A stretch of 64,000 nt of DNA from contig NZ_CP014578.1 in NCBI RefSeq assembly GCF_001634365.1, forward strand, positions 1,426,001 to 1,490,000, written 5' to 3'. The stretch is from Paraburkholderia phytofirmans OLGA172. Its GTDB lineage: Bacteria; Pseudomonadota; Gammaproteobacteria; Burkholderiales; Burkholderiaceae. Below are positions 17,617-25,542 of the stretch, piece by piece. Numbering within the stretch: the stretch's first letter is position 1; every line of letters starts with the position of its first letter. Position numbers and translations under genes: made by a program. The notes beneath the pieces are model-generated. The model was not told the DNA's origin. It worked only from the letters and a program-made list of their open reading frames with translations, and searched no databases.

Positions 17617-18086
17617 TCGTCCTCGCCCGTGCTGAAGATCGCCGCGACTTTTTTTGATAGGACCAGCAGCGCGGCCGTCTCAGCCAGCGCACGGTCCTTG
17701 CGACGCAGTTCGCGCTCGAGTTCCTTGATGCGACGCCGGTCCTGCTGGGTCTGCTGCGGGCTGGCGCGCGCCTCCTCGGGCTCGGCCAGCGCCTGTGTGG
17801 CGCTTTGCCGCCAGCAAGCCAGTTCATGCGGGTACACACCGTTGGCGCGGCACCATGCGCTCCTGGCAGCCTCATCCATCGCAGCGGTCGTCAGCACGGC
17901 GTCGAATCGGGCCACCGCTGTCCAGGCCCGCTCGCGAGCGGGCCTGGACAGCGCATCACTGCGCCAGCGCTCCAGCGTCCCCACGCCTACGCCAACCTCA
18001 CGCGCAACGTCTTCCAACGTCGCGCTCTCCGGCGGCAGCAACCGCGCAACCGCTCTGTCCTTGAATGCTTGTCCGTATTTTGCCAA
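17613..18086 (-). CDS. IS3-family OrfA (DNA-binding subunit)
   Basis: 157-residue OrfA. The N-terminal helix-turn-helix (YGQAFKDRAVARLLPP, then DVAREVGVGVGTLERWR) binds the element ends. The C-terminal charged helix (RRIKELERELRRKDRALAE, about residues 115-135) has leucine-zipper-like heptads used for multimerisation in this family. It overlaps the orfB start by four bases. Confidence 0.92.
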   Translation of the reverse strand: MAKYGQAFKDRAVARLLPPESATLEDVAREVGVGVGTLERWRSDALSRPARERAWTAVARFDAVLTTAAMDEAARSAWCRANGVYPHELACWRQSATQALAEPEEARASPQQTQQDRRRIKELERELRRKDRALAETAALLVLSKKVAAIFSTGEDE

Positions 18087-18128
18087 TTCGCTTTCTCATC
18101 ATCGCCCCCGGGGTTCACCGATTCTAAT

Positions 18129-18148
18129 GGAGCGACAAGTATTCTGAC
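18129..18148 (-). repeat. IS right inverted repeat
   Basis: Partner of the repeat at 16503-16522. It lies just upstream of orfA, as expected for the transposase-promoter end of an IS3-type element. Confidence 0.75.
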
Positions 18149-18160
18149 GCGGGGGGGGTG

Positions 18161-18634
18161 GTCTGCGATGGTGGGTCTGGAACCCCCGACCTGAGGGGCC
18201 GGTTCATTCTCGGCGGTGTGGTGGCTGATGTGGGGGGCGAGAATGGAAAGTCGGTTTCGGGTGACAAGAATAATAAGGTATATAGCCAGACGTCAACGGC
18301 TGTTAAGACAGGCATTGATGTCAACATTGACGATTGTACGCTAACGATCGAACAGATTCCCTCGCATTCTCATTGGTCCGGCACCAAGCGGACCGGACCC
18401 GACGACTTATGCGACGCTTACGGCTATCACACAGAGAGTTTCAGTACCAACATGACACTTGCGGCGAACGTTTTCGAAACAATCGAACCGGGAAATTTTT
18501 ACCAGGTTACCAGTTCTTCAACCGGTGGTGGGAAACCTCACTCTCATCCAATTTCGGTCACAGAGGATTCGCATGCGCACGCGGTCGATATCGTTCCGCC
18601 TTACTATATTCTGGTTTTTATTATGAAAACCTGA
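18161..18634 (+). pseudogene. eCIS tail-fibre/collar gene, 3' part (split by IS)
   Basis: The remaining 157 codons of the fibre gene. They resume the collar domain exactly at the break (VCDGGSGTPDLRGRFILGG) and end with the collar C-terminus (HAVDIVPPYYILVFIMKT). His-rich motifs HSHW, HSHP and DSHAHA resemble metal-binding histidines of T4 gp12-type collar fibres. Joining 15901-16494 to 18161-18634 gives an uninterrupted 355-residue protein, so no other damage is visible. A GTG at 18158 could in principle restart translation, but no ribosome site is evident. Confidence 0.9.
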
Positions 18635-18692
18635 TTCAATGCGCCGAATATATAATTGATCGCCCTGTAAGACATCGGAGTGTGGAGAGGGA

Positions 18693-20237
18693 ATGGATGC
18701 TGCGGCGGCAATTGGTGCGTCTGTTTTGGGATGTTTGCGAATTGAAATCGTTGTTTCCTGCGAGTATTCGTCGAGAGTGATCGATTGGTGCAGGAACAGG
18801 TTGGATTGTGATTTGCGCGATACTGTTAGTCAAGGTGTTGAGAGGCTTTCTCGAGAAATTCCAACGGCTCAGCGGATCGATGACCTTGTGTTTGATCTGG
18901 GCGTTCTGTCATTGTGGGAATTCGAAACGCAATTCTGCAAAATGGTCGAGCATAAAATTTCGCGGTACATAGAAGAATCAAAATTGAATTTACGGGTCAA
19001 TCCTGAATTTAGAAGCGAATGGATGGCGTCAATTGATTCAGGAGAGTCTTCGATTTCCGGTCGTAGGACGCATGCCCGGGTTTTTGCCCGGAACGATGAT
19101 GAAAGGCTATTAACGCGAACAAGGGCTGATGCGCACGAAAACAGGTTGGCGATCGCCGAAGCCTGCCTTTTTTCGACGTCCAGGTTGCATCTTTGGAAAA
19201 CGCTTGACCGGGGGGAGTTGCATCGTCTGTTGAATGCTTCAGATGTTCTAACGCCAGACATGCTTTTACTGAGTGCCTTGAGATATCTTCATGAAGACGC
19301 GTTTTGGGATTTGGGTAAAAATTTACTGCAGCCAGAAGTTGCAGTGCTGGCGATATCGGTGGACGGTTGTGAAAGGGCGCTAACTGAGTTGTTTGATCTG
19401 CCGCTCTCACGTTCGTTGTTGCCGTGGTTGCGTGCGCTGTGGGCCCACGAGCCGGTGCGTCGCGTAATGGAAGGCAGAGTGGCGTTTGACCGTGTAAAGG
19501 AAATACAGGGCGTGTTCGACGAAGTCAGTTTCCGGAAGGGCGAAGCGCGGAAGGCGTTCAACGACGTGCCCTCCCAGGCGAGGGAAACGCAGCGAGTGTT
19601 CGACGCGACGGGATCCCGCGAGAGTGAAATGCGGAGGGTGCTCAATGAGTCGTCTTTCCGGACACGGGAAGTTCACCCAGTACTATTGAAGCGCACCTCC
19701 GGAGGACGCCGGTGCTGGCAAGAATGCGCCGCCAGTTCGACGGAGATTCAGGTGAATAATGCGGGTCTTGTTTTGTTGTGGCCACTGCTGCCAGATCTAC
19801 TCTGCCGGTTGGGCCTACGGGGGAAAGACCGCTTCATCGACGCTCAAGCCCAAACAAATGCCGCCTGCTGGCTAGACACCCTGATCTGGAACGACGATTA
19901 CGCACGCGAGTGGCGCATGCCGTTCACCAAATGGCTATGCGGCTTGCCGCTCGAATGCGAAATCGAGTGGCAAGCGCCTGACGAAACAACGACCGAACAG
20001 CTGCATTGCTGGCTAGCCACGCTTCCCGAACAACTACCCGGCTGGCGCACGTTGCAGGTCCAGGACATTCGCACACTGTTTCTACAGCGCCCAGGCGAAA
20101 TGCTGCTAACCGAAACCTCACTGAAACTAAAGGTACAACGGGAGCCTTTCGACATCCTGCTGAATGACTGGCCGTGGCCGCTGAATCAGGTGATGCTGCC
20201 ATGGCTGGAGCAGCCGCTTATGATCGAATGGCTATGA
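18693..20237 (+). CDS. eCIS tape-measure protein (Afp14-like)
   Basis: 514-residue protein with both ends of the contractile-injection-system tape-measure family. The N-terminus has AQRIDDLVFDLGVLSLWEFE; the C-terminus has VNNAGLVLLWPLLPDLLCRLGL, then EWRMPFTKWLCGLPLECEIEW and LNDWPWPLNQVMLPWLEQP. The middle (residues 274-329, bases 19512-19679) consists of four consecutive 14-residue repeats ending in R-x-x-E-x-x-R-type charge patterns. Tape-measure length sets tube length in contractile particles. The start ATG 18693 follows ggagaggg. A hairpin separates it from the ATPase gene. Confidence 0.88.
   Translation: MDAAAAIGASVLGCLRIEIVVSCEYSSRVIDWCRNRLDCDLRDTVSQGVERLSREIPTAQRIDDLVFDLGVLSLWEFETQFCKMVEHKISRYIEESKLNLRVNPEFRSEWMASIDSGESSISGRRTHARVFARNDDERLLTRTRADAHENRLAIAEACLFSTSRLHLWKTLDRGELHRLLNASDVLTPDMLLLSALRYLHEDAFWDLGKNLLQPEVAVLAISVDGCERALTELFDLPLSRSLLPWLRALWAHEPVRRVMEGRVAFDRVKEIQGVFDEVSFRKGEARKAFNDVPSQARETQRVFDATGSRESEMRRVLNESSFRTREVHPVLLKRTSGGRRCWQECAASSTEIQVNNAGLVLLWPLLPDLLCRLGLRGKDRFIDAQAQTNAACWLDTLIWNDDYAREWRMPFTKWLCGLPLECEIEWQAPDETTTEQLHCWLATLPEQLPGWRTLQVQDIRTLFLQRPGEMLLTETSLKLKVQREPFDILLNDWPWPLNQVMLPWLEQPLMIEWL
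19512..19679 (+). repeat. four 42-bp (14-aa) tandem repeats in the tape measure
   Basis: Four exact-length 42-base units begin at 19512, 19554, 19596 and 19638. Encoded units start VFDEVSFRKGEARK, AFNDVPSQARETQR, VFDATGSRESEMRR and VLNESSFRTREVHP. The DNA has diverged while the 14-residue period is kept, so selection for spacing is likely. Confidence 0.85.
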
Positions 20238-20246
20238 GCAGGAATA

Positions 20247-20277
20247 GGTAGAAAGCGTCATTCGCTTCTACCTTTCT
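20247..20277 (+). terminator. hairpin between tape-measure and ATPase genes
   Basis: ggtagaa(a)gcg pairs with cgcttctacc (one bulged A, loop tcatt), followed by tttct. It lies just after the tape-measure stop and 29 bases before the ATPase start. It could be a partial terminator or a processing/attenuation hairpin that sets the ratio of structural proteins to ATPase. Confidence 0.45.
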
Positions 20278-20305
20278 GCAGGGTAAAAATAAGGAATGCA
20301 AAAGT

Positions 20306-22411
20306 ATGAGCGATCCGTATCTTTTAGAAGGCATGAGTCAGTCAGATCAGGACGGCACGGATCACTACCGCAACCTGATGCGTCACATCGAACGAATTGA
20401 CTTGCTATTGCAGCACTACTATTACCGGCGAGCGGAGAGCAGCAATCGCAGCGACTTTCTGCTACCGGAACAAGAGATTGCAGCGCGCTTGAGACAACCG
20501 CTGGGCGCCCCCGCCTGGGCGGCGCCCGACCCTATGCATTCTCATCCTGGGCAAGCAGGTGCATCGCCTCAGCCGGGAGACCTCCTGACGCAGATAATCG
20601 AGCGATTCGAACTGACGGACTTCGAAAGCAACGTCTTGCTCCTCGGTTTGCTACCTCACTTTGACAGGCGTTACCACGGTCTTTTTTCCAGCTTGCAGGG
20701 CGGTCCGCAACAACGCCTCCCGACATTCGAATTGGCGCTGACGTTATTTTGCGAGTCCGCATCTGCGAGACGTGCCCAGCGAGCCAGCTTGCTGCCTGAC
20801 GCGTCGTTGCTTGGCTGTCGGCTCGTGGAGTCGCAGGATAGCGATTCCGCTGACCTGGAAAGCTGGAATCAGACATCATTCAGAACGGCGACTGAAGTTT
20901 TTCACTATCTGTTGGGCAGTCGCTACTTCTCGCCGGAACTGTGGAGCTGCGTGGAGTTGTTGGAGGGGAACGGTGCGAGCGAAGGCAACTTCGCGACATT
21001 CCTATCCACGTTGCAAAATCAGTTGATCCCACCGCAGAAGGCTATTCGCCCCGTGATGATGTTGCGCGGCAACCAGGGCAGCGGAAGAGCTCAGGCCGTG
21101 GCGCAAGTGGCGCGAGCGGCAGGACGCGACGCGCTATGTCTGGATCTATCGCGCTTGCCGGAGAATGACGCTGAAGCGGAGGAAGTCTGCGCCCAGCTTT
21201 TTCGTTATGCGCGCATGTCAGCGGCTTGTGTTGTCGTGCGCTCCCTCAGCACGTTGGCGGAATCGCGCAAGCCATTGTTTGGTGGTCTGTCGCGGCAACT
21301 GGAACAGCCGGGGCTTGCGGTGGTTTGTCTGGTTGAACCGCTTTCGCCTTTAGTATGGTTGCGCAACATTCCACAGTTTTTGTTAGAGATGCCAACGCGC
21401 AGCGCGACCGCGAAAGCCGCTTTGCTCGATGAGCGGCTTGCACCGTTCGACGCGTCAGATATCGATTCAAGCGCGTTGAGCCGTTGTTTTCACTTCACGC
21501 CAGAAACGCTTCCTTCCGTCGTCAGCGAGGCAGTGTTTTATAGCCAGCAGCGCGATCCCGATCAAGGATTGAATCAGCAGGATTTGCGAAAAGCCATGCG
21601 TCTGCGTTCGCAGCAGAATTTCGGAAAATTGGCGCAACGTATCGAGCCGGGACGCAGTCTCGACGATCTCATTGTGGCCGATGAATTGCGTCAGCAATTG
21701 AAGGAAATCACCGCGGCGATCAAGCATCGGGACAGCGTTCTCGACAATGGCTTCGCTGATAAGGTGGGCTACGGCACTGGAATCAGCGCGCTGTTCTACG
21801 GCCCCTCAGGGACTGGCAAGACGATGGCTGCCGAGGTCCTGGCGGCAAGCCAGGGCGTCGATCTGATCAAGGTCGATCTATCCACGGTGGTGAACAAATA
21901 CATCGGCGAAACGGAGAAGAATCTTTCACGCATTTTCGATCTTGCGGAAGCGGACGCCGGCGTACTCTTTTTCGACGAAGCGGATGCGTTGTTCGGCAAG
22001 CGCAGTGAAACCAGGGACGCGCAGGACCGTCACGCGAACATTGAAGTGTCCTACCTGCTGCAGCGACTGGAGCGGTATCCCGGGCTGGTGGTCCTGGCTA
22101 CCAATAACCGCAGTCATCTGGACGATGCCTTCAGCCGCCGTTTTACTTTCATCACCCGGTTTTCGTTCCCCGACACCGCGCTGCGAGAGCGGATGTGGCG
22201 CGCTATCTGGCCGGAGAGTGTGCGGCTTGCGGCCGATGTCGACCTGGCTTTCCTCGCGGCACGCGCCCACCTGACGGGTGCCAACATTCGAAACGTCGCC
22301 CTCTTGTCAGCCTGGCTGGCGGCAGATGAGCCCGATGGGGTGGTCCGCGCGGCTCACATCGAGCTGGCGCTGAAACGGGAATTGGCCAAGATCGGACGGT
22401 TAATGCTGTAG
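20306..22411 (+). CDS. eCIS AAA+ ATPase (Afp15-like)
   Basis: 701-residue AAA+ ATPase needed for particle assembly in Afp/PVC systems. The N-terminal about 400 residues are the family-specific region. The AAA core has Walker A GPSGTGKT (499-506), Walker B VLFFDEAD (553-560), sensor-1 LVVLATNN and an arginine-finger region DDAFSRRFTFI. A second, degenerate nucleotide-binding-like segment (MLRGNQGSGRAQA, about residue 252) lies upstream. The start follows the aaggaatgcaaa leader also seen before the fibre gene. Confidence 0.93.
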   Translation: MSDPYLLEGMSQSDQDGTDHYRNLMRHIERIDLLLQHYYYRRAESSNRSDFLLPEQEIAARLRQPLGAPAWAAPDPMHSHPGQAGASPQPGDLLTQIIERFELTDFESNVLLLGLLPHFDRRYHGLFSSLQGGPQQRLPTFELALTLFCESASARRAQRASLLPDASLLGCRLVESQDSDSADLESWNQTSFRTATEVFHYLLGSRYFSPELWSCVELLEGNGASEGNFATFLSTLQNQLIPPQKAIRPVMMLRGNQGSGRAQAVAQVARAAGRDALCLDLSRLPENDAEAEEVCAQLFRYARMSAACVVVRSLSTLAESRKPLFGGLSRQLEQPGLAVVCLVEPLSPLVWLRNIPQFLLEMPTRSATAKAALLDERLAPFDASDIDSSALSRCFHFTPETLPSVVSEAVFYSQQRDPDQGLNQQDLRKAMRLRSQQNFGKLAQRIEPGRSLDDLIVADELRQQLKEITAAIKHRDSVLDNGFADKVGYGTGISALFYGPSGTGKTMAAEVLAASQGVDLIKVDLSTVVNKYIGETEKNLSRIFDLAEADAGVLFFDEADALFGKRSETRDAQDRHANIEVSYLLQRLERYPGLVVLATNNRSHLDDAFSRRFTFITRFSFPDTALRERMWRAIWPESVRLAADVDLAFLAARAHLTGANIRNVALLSAWLAADEPDGVVRAAHIELALKRELAKIGRLML

Positions 22412-22433
22412 TTTCTTGAAGAGGAGTTGTTTT

Positions 22434-23033
22434 ATGACCGCAGCGATTCAATCCAGTACTGCAATCATCGACGTCAACAACGCATTGAACACCGCGCTCA
22501 CAAACTATGTCGACGATGGGGTAAAAATCACGTTCGATCTGCCTGACCTCGATAATTTGCCGTCGGATCCGACGGTGAGTGTATTTCTCTACGAGATACA
22601 CGAAGATCTACAGCTCAGGATGTCGCAGGCACGGGCTCAATCTCGTGATCCGGATAAAAACGTGGTGACGATCTCGCCGGCCTGGGTCAACGTCAGCTGC
22701 AATTACCTGATCACGTACTGGGATCCGCAGCAAACCACCAGTGGCGTCGGCAGTCCGGGAAGCGCGCCGGACAATCAGGCCATCAAGGTGATGAACCAGG
22801 TGGTGAATGCGCTGATCAACAACCGGCAGCTAGCGGGCATACCTGGCGCCTATACCCGGATGATCCCGCCGAAAGACGAGTTGAACAGTCTGGGGAATTT
22901 CTGGCAGGCCCTTGGCAATCGGCCTCGTTTGTCTTTACACGCATCGGTAACGGTGCCGGTTTCTCTGACCGACAGGAATGAAACGGCGCCGGGCGTGCTG
23001 ACCACCGAGTCCAACATCGAGCAGATTTCCTGA
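22434..23033 (+). CDS. eCIS tube terminator (Afp16/Pvc16-like, DUF4255)
   Basis: 199-residue Pvc16_N/DUF4255 protein that caps the growing tube and sheath. The family pattern is IIDVNNALNTALTNYV at the N-terminus, DPTVSVFLYEIHEDLQLR in the middle and a PRLSLHASVTVPVSL strand near the end. ATG 22434 is chosen for the gaggag site seven bases upstream; an earlier ATG at 22416 lacks one. It is the last recognisable gene of the cluster. A GC-rich imperfect hairpin follows at about 23044-23075. Confidence 0.92.
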   Translation: MTAAIQSSTAIIDVNNALNTALTNYVDDGVKITFDLPDLDNLPSDPTVSVFLYEIHEDLQLRMSQARAQSRDPDKNVVTISPAWVNVSCNYLITYWDPQQTTSGVGSPGSAPDNQAIKVMNQVVNALINNRQLAGIPGAYTRMIPPKDELNSLGNFWQALGNRPRLSLHASVTVPVSLTDRNETAPGVLTTESNIEQIS

Positions 23034-23081
23034 TTGCCCGACCCGGCTGGCATCGCCGGCATCGGCAGCCGACGGCTGTTT

Positions 23082-23264
23082 CTACAATGCCATATCGAAG
23101 GCGGGCTTAAGGAACAATTCGATCGCCATCACGATGAGGCCCATTGCGGCCGCTGACAGCGTCAACGTACCGTATTCGTCGTAGCGTGAATCGTATAGGC
23201 ACGCCACGACGAAAATAATCGCCAACAGGTTGGTCAGCCAGTCGAAGTTCAGCGCCAAGTTCAT
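23082..23264 (-). CDS. small two-helix membrane protein
   Basis: 60-residue protein with two hydrophobic segments (LTNLLAIIFVVACL, about residues 10-23, and LSAAAMGLIVMAIELFL, about 36-52) joined by a short acidic, tyrosine-containing loop. No family is recognised. No strong ribosome site is visible, so the call depends on the clean membrane-protein pattern and good codon use. It runs opposite to, and ends 48 bases from, the eCIS cluster. Confidence 0.5.
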   Translation of the reverse strand: MNLALNFDWLTNLLAIIFVVACLYDSRYDEYGTLTLSAAAMGLIVMAIELFLKPAFDMAL

Positions 23265-23392
23265 CGATCAAATCCGGACTCGCGCGCGACTCGTATCGTC
23301 GAATCGCGCAATTACGTGAGCCGGATTCTAGCCAGTCGAGCTTACGGATTCGCAACGACTGTGCTTACACGTATTACGCCCCTCGCGGAACA

Positions 23393-24289
23393 TCACATCA
23401 TGTCGTGTTCGATCCAGTCGATCACCGAGGTGCGTTTCGGCTGCCAGCCGAGCAGTTTGCGGGCGCGCTCACCGCGCACGCGGCTGTTCGAACCGAGCCC
23501 GTACGAAGCCATTTCGTAACCCCATTCCTGTTGCGCTGCTTCGAGCGGCCAGTCTTGCGGCTCGCCGAGTTGCATCACGCGGGCGATCGCGGCGCTCATG
23601 TCGCGAAACGACGCCTCGCCGCTTTCGACGAAGTAGAAGGCACCCGCCGGCGTGTTCTCCAGCGCGAGGCGATAGAGTTCGGCGACGTCGTCGATATGCA
23701 CGTTCGACCAGATGTTGCCGCCGCTGCCCACATGCCGCACCACGCCGCTCTTTTGCGCCTGGCGCACGAGCCGCGGCAACTGCACGCTTGCGCTGCCCGG
23801 CACGGCGCCGTGGCCGTAGATCAGCGTGTTGCACAGCACCGCCGTGCGAATGTTCCGCTGTGCCGCATCGAGCACGCGTTGATCGATGGCGACACGTGCC
23901 GCTTTATCCGCGGTGGGCTCGGGCAGGGCGTCCTCGTGATAGATGCGCGCGTTGCCCGCTTCGCCGCCCGACGCGTCGCCGACGATACTCGAGCCGCTCG
24001 TATGCAAAAACGGCTTGCCGGAACCGGCGAGACCGTCGATCAACGCTTTCACCGCGCCTTCATGGTCGCTGTTCGCGGCGTTGATGACCGCATCGGCGGC
24101 TTTTGCTTCGGCGATCAGGAGGTCGCTGTCGTCGAGCGTGCCGATGACGGGTTCGATACCGAGGCGTTGCAACTCGGCGCTGTGCTCGGGCTTGCGGATC
24201 AAACCGCGCACCTGATGGCCGGCGCGCACGAGGTGCGCCGCGATCGAACCGCCGATAAAGCCGCTGGCGCCAGTAATGAAAATCTTCAA
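23393..24289 (-). CDS. NAD(P)-dependent epimerase/dehydratase-like SDR
   Basis: 298-residue extended short-chain dehydrogenase-like protein. The Rossmann dinucleotide motif is at the very N-terminus (GASGFIGG, residues 7-14). A serine/tyrosine region (TSGSSIVGD) replaces the classical YxxxK arrangement, so it may be an atypical SDR acting on a sugar or NADPH-linked ketone. The start codon is TTG 24289 with gggaga upstream. It is divergent from the LysR gene, which probably regulates it. Confidence 0.85.
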   Translation of the reverse strand: MKIFITGASGFIGGSIAAHLVRAGHQVRGLIRKPEHSAELQRLGIEPVIGTLDDSDLLIAEAKAADAVINAANSDHEGAVKALIDGLAGSGKPFLHTSGSSIVGDASGGEAGNARIYHEDALPEPTADKAARVAIDQRVLDAAQRNIRTAVLCNTLIYGHGAVPGSASVQLPRLVRQAQKSGVVRHVGSGGNIWSNVHIDDVAELYRLALENTPAGAFYFVESGEASFRDMSAAIARVMQLGEPQDWPLEAAQQEWGYEMASYGLGSNSRVRGERARKLLGWQPKRTSVIDWIEHDMM

Positions 24290-24377
24290 GACGTTCTCCC
24301 TAAGGTGGAAACACCGGAAACACGATGCAATGCCTGCAGTATCCGCCGTGTTGATTCTCGCAAAAAGCGTGTTAGTC

Positions 24378-24397
24378 TCAAATCAATCTTGATTTGA
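24378..24397. promoter_or_regulatory. LysR-type operator palindrome
   Basis: A perfect palindrome of two 8-bp arms (tcaaatca / tgatttga) around a 4-base centre lies in the divergent gap, nine bases before the regulator ATG. Its T-rich/A-rich dyad form matches LysR-type autoregulatory sites. Confidence 0.65.
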
Positions 24398-24405
24398 AAT
24401 CAACA

Positions 24406-25302
24406 ATGAAGACTTCCACCGACGAGTTGCTGGTGTTCGTCACGGTGATCGACAGCGGCTCGATCACGGCGGCGGCGGAGAAATTGGGGCAGACCGTCTC
24501 CGGCGTCAGCCGCGCGCTCACGCGCCTTGAAAAGAAGCTCGACACCGCCCTGGTGCGGCGCACGACGCGCCGCCTGCAACTGACCGAAGAGGGCGAGGCG
24601 TTTCTGCGGCGGGCCCGAGCGATTCTCGATGCGATGGAAGAAGCCGAGGAATCCGTCACGCGCGGGCGCGAGCGGCCCTCGGGACGTTTGCGGGTCGATG
24701 CGGCGTCGCCGTTCATGCTTCATTGCGTGGCGCCCCATATGAAGGCGTTTTCCGCGCTGTATCCGGAGATTCGTCTGGAGCTGACCAGCAACGAGCGGAT
24801 CGTCGATCTGCTCGAACAGAAGGTGGATATCGCGATCCGCATCGGCGCGTTGCAGGATTCGACCTTGCATGCGCGCGCCCTGGGCAGCAGCAAACTGAGA
24901 GTGCTCGCCAGTCCGGCGTATCTGGCCGAATACGGCGAGCCCAGGTCGGTGGAAGCGTTGCGCGCGCATCGCCTGATCGGCTTCACGGCGCCGGAGCACC
25001 TGAATCGCTGGCCATTGAAGCGGGGCGGGAAGGGCAAGTCAGAGCCGTTGAAGATCGAGCCGGCGATCACCGCATCGAGCGGCGAGACGCTGCGTCAGTT
25101 GGCGCTGTCGGGGTGGGGCATCGCCTGTCTCGCCGACTTCATGACCGGGGCCGACGTGCGCGAAGCGCGGCTGGTGCCGATTCTCGGCAACGTGTTGTTG
25201 GACGAGCGGCAACCGGTGAGCGCGGTGTATTACCAGAGCGCGTCGCTGGCGGGGCGCGTGCAGTGTTTCCTGGATTTCATTGCGGCGCGGGTAATGCTTT
25301 AG
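24406..25302 (+). CDS. LysR-family transcriptional regulator
   Basis: 298-residue LysR regulator. The N-terminal winged helix-turn-helix (STDELLVFVTVIDSGSITAAA, then LGQTVSGVSRALTRLEKKL) is followed by the periplasmic-binding-like effector domain from about residue 90. ATG 24406 is used rather than the in-frame TTG at 24394 because the latter lies inside the operator palindrome. It is divergent from the SDR gene, the standard arrangement for regulation of the neighbour and of itself. Confidence 0.92.
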   Translation: MKTSTDELLVFVTVIDSGSITAAAEKLGQTVSGVSRALTRLEKKLDTALVRRTTRRLQLTEEGEAFLRRARAILDAMEEAEESVTRGRERPSGRLRVDAASPFMLHCVAPHMKAFSALYPEIRLELTSNERIVDLLEQKVDIAIRIGALQDSTLHARALGSSKLRVLASPAYLAEYGEPRSVEALRAHRLIGFTAPEHLNRWPLKRGGKGKSEPLKIEPAITASSGETLRQLALSGWGIACLADFMTGADVREARLVPILGNVLLDERQPVSAVYYQSASLAGRVQCFLDFIAARVML

Positions 25303-25327
25303 CGCATCCTTCGCCAGTAATCCGCTT

Positions 25328-25418
25328 AAAAGCCCGCGGCTCGTATTGAACTGACCCCGCAAAGTTGGACACCCGTCCAACGATTTGGGGTGCAGTTCAT
25401 AGGAGTGCGCGGGCTTTT
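25328..25418. terminator. nested hairpin, bidirectional terminator-like
   Basis: An outer 11-bp stem (aaaagcccgcg / cgcgggctttt, then T) encloses an inner near-palindrome at 25347-25399. The outer stem with T-runs on both sides would terminate transcription either way. It lies 26 bases after the LysR stop. The inner arms resemble terminal repeats of IS3-type elements placed back to back. Confidence 0.6.
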
Positions 25419-25528
25419 TACGCCGTCAGCGGGCTCTCCTATAACTCAGTAAGGGGCGTATAGGCGGGCCCTACCGCGTCGGCCGGCGCGTTGAATCTTT
25501 TTGTCCGCGTTCCGCCGACCATTTTGAA

Positions 25529-25542
25529 CGTGTATATACAAG
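25529..25542. promoter_or_regulatory. HutC-type operator 1 (distal)
   Basis: Contains the perfect palindrome tgtatataca (25531-25540), matching the TGTATATACA core known for HutC of the GntR family. It lies about 195 bases upstream of hutH and may permit DNA looping with the two proximal sites. Confidence 0.65.

Larger units (their letters stand above)
16495..18155 (-). mobile_element. IS3-family insertion sequence in the fibre gene
   Basis: About 1.66-kb insertion carrying overlapping orfA and orfB on the minus strand. Imperfect 20-bp terminal inverted repeats lie at 16503-16522 and 18129-18148, both containing tacttgtcgc. The host sequence is duplicated as gggtg at 16490-16494 and 18156-18160; removing the element and one copy restores the fibre frame. 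The exact ends are uncertain by a few bases because of a run of G on the right. Both reading frames look intact, so the element may still be active. Confidence 0.88.

Noticed and set aside
1822..23033. Prophage or type VI secretion interpretation of the contractile genes
   Set aside because: No capsid, terminase, lysis or integrase genes and no TssJLM/ClpV; the AAA+ ATPase, Pvc16 terminator and DUF5908 protein point to eCIS.
23044..23075. Terminator at the end of the eCIS cluster
   Set aside because: The imperfect GC hairpin lacks a T-tract, so it is mentioned only in the gene entry.
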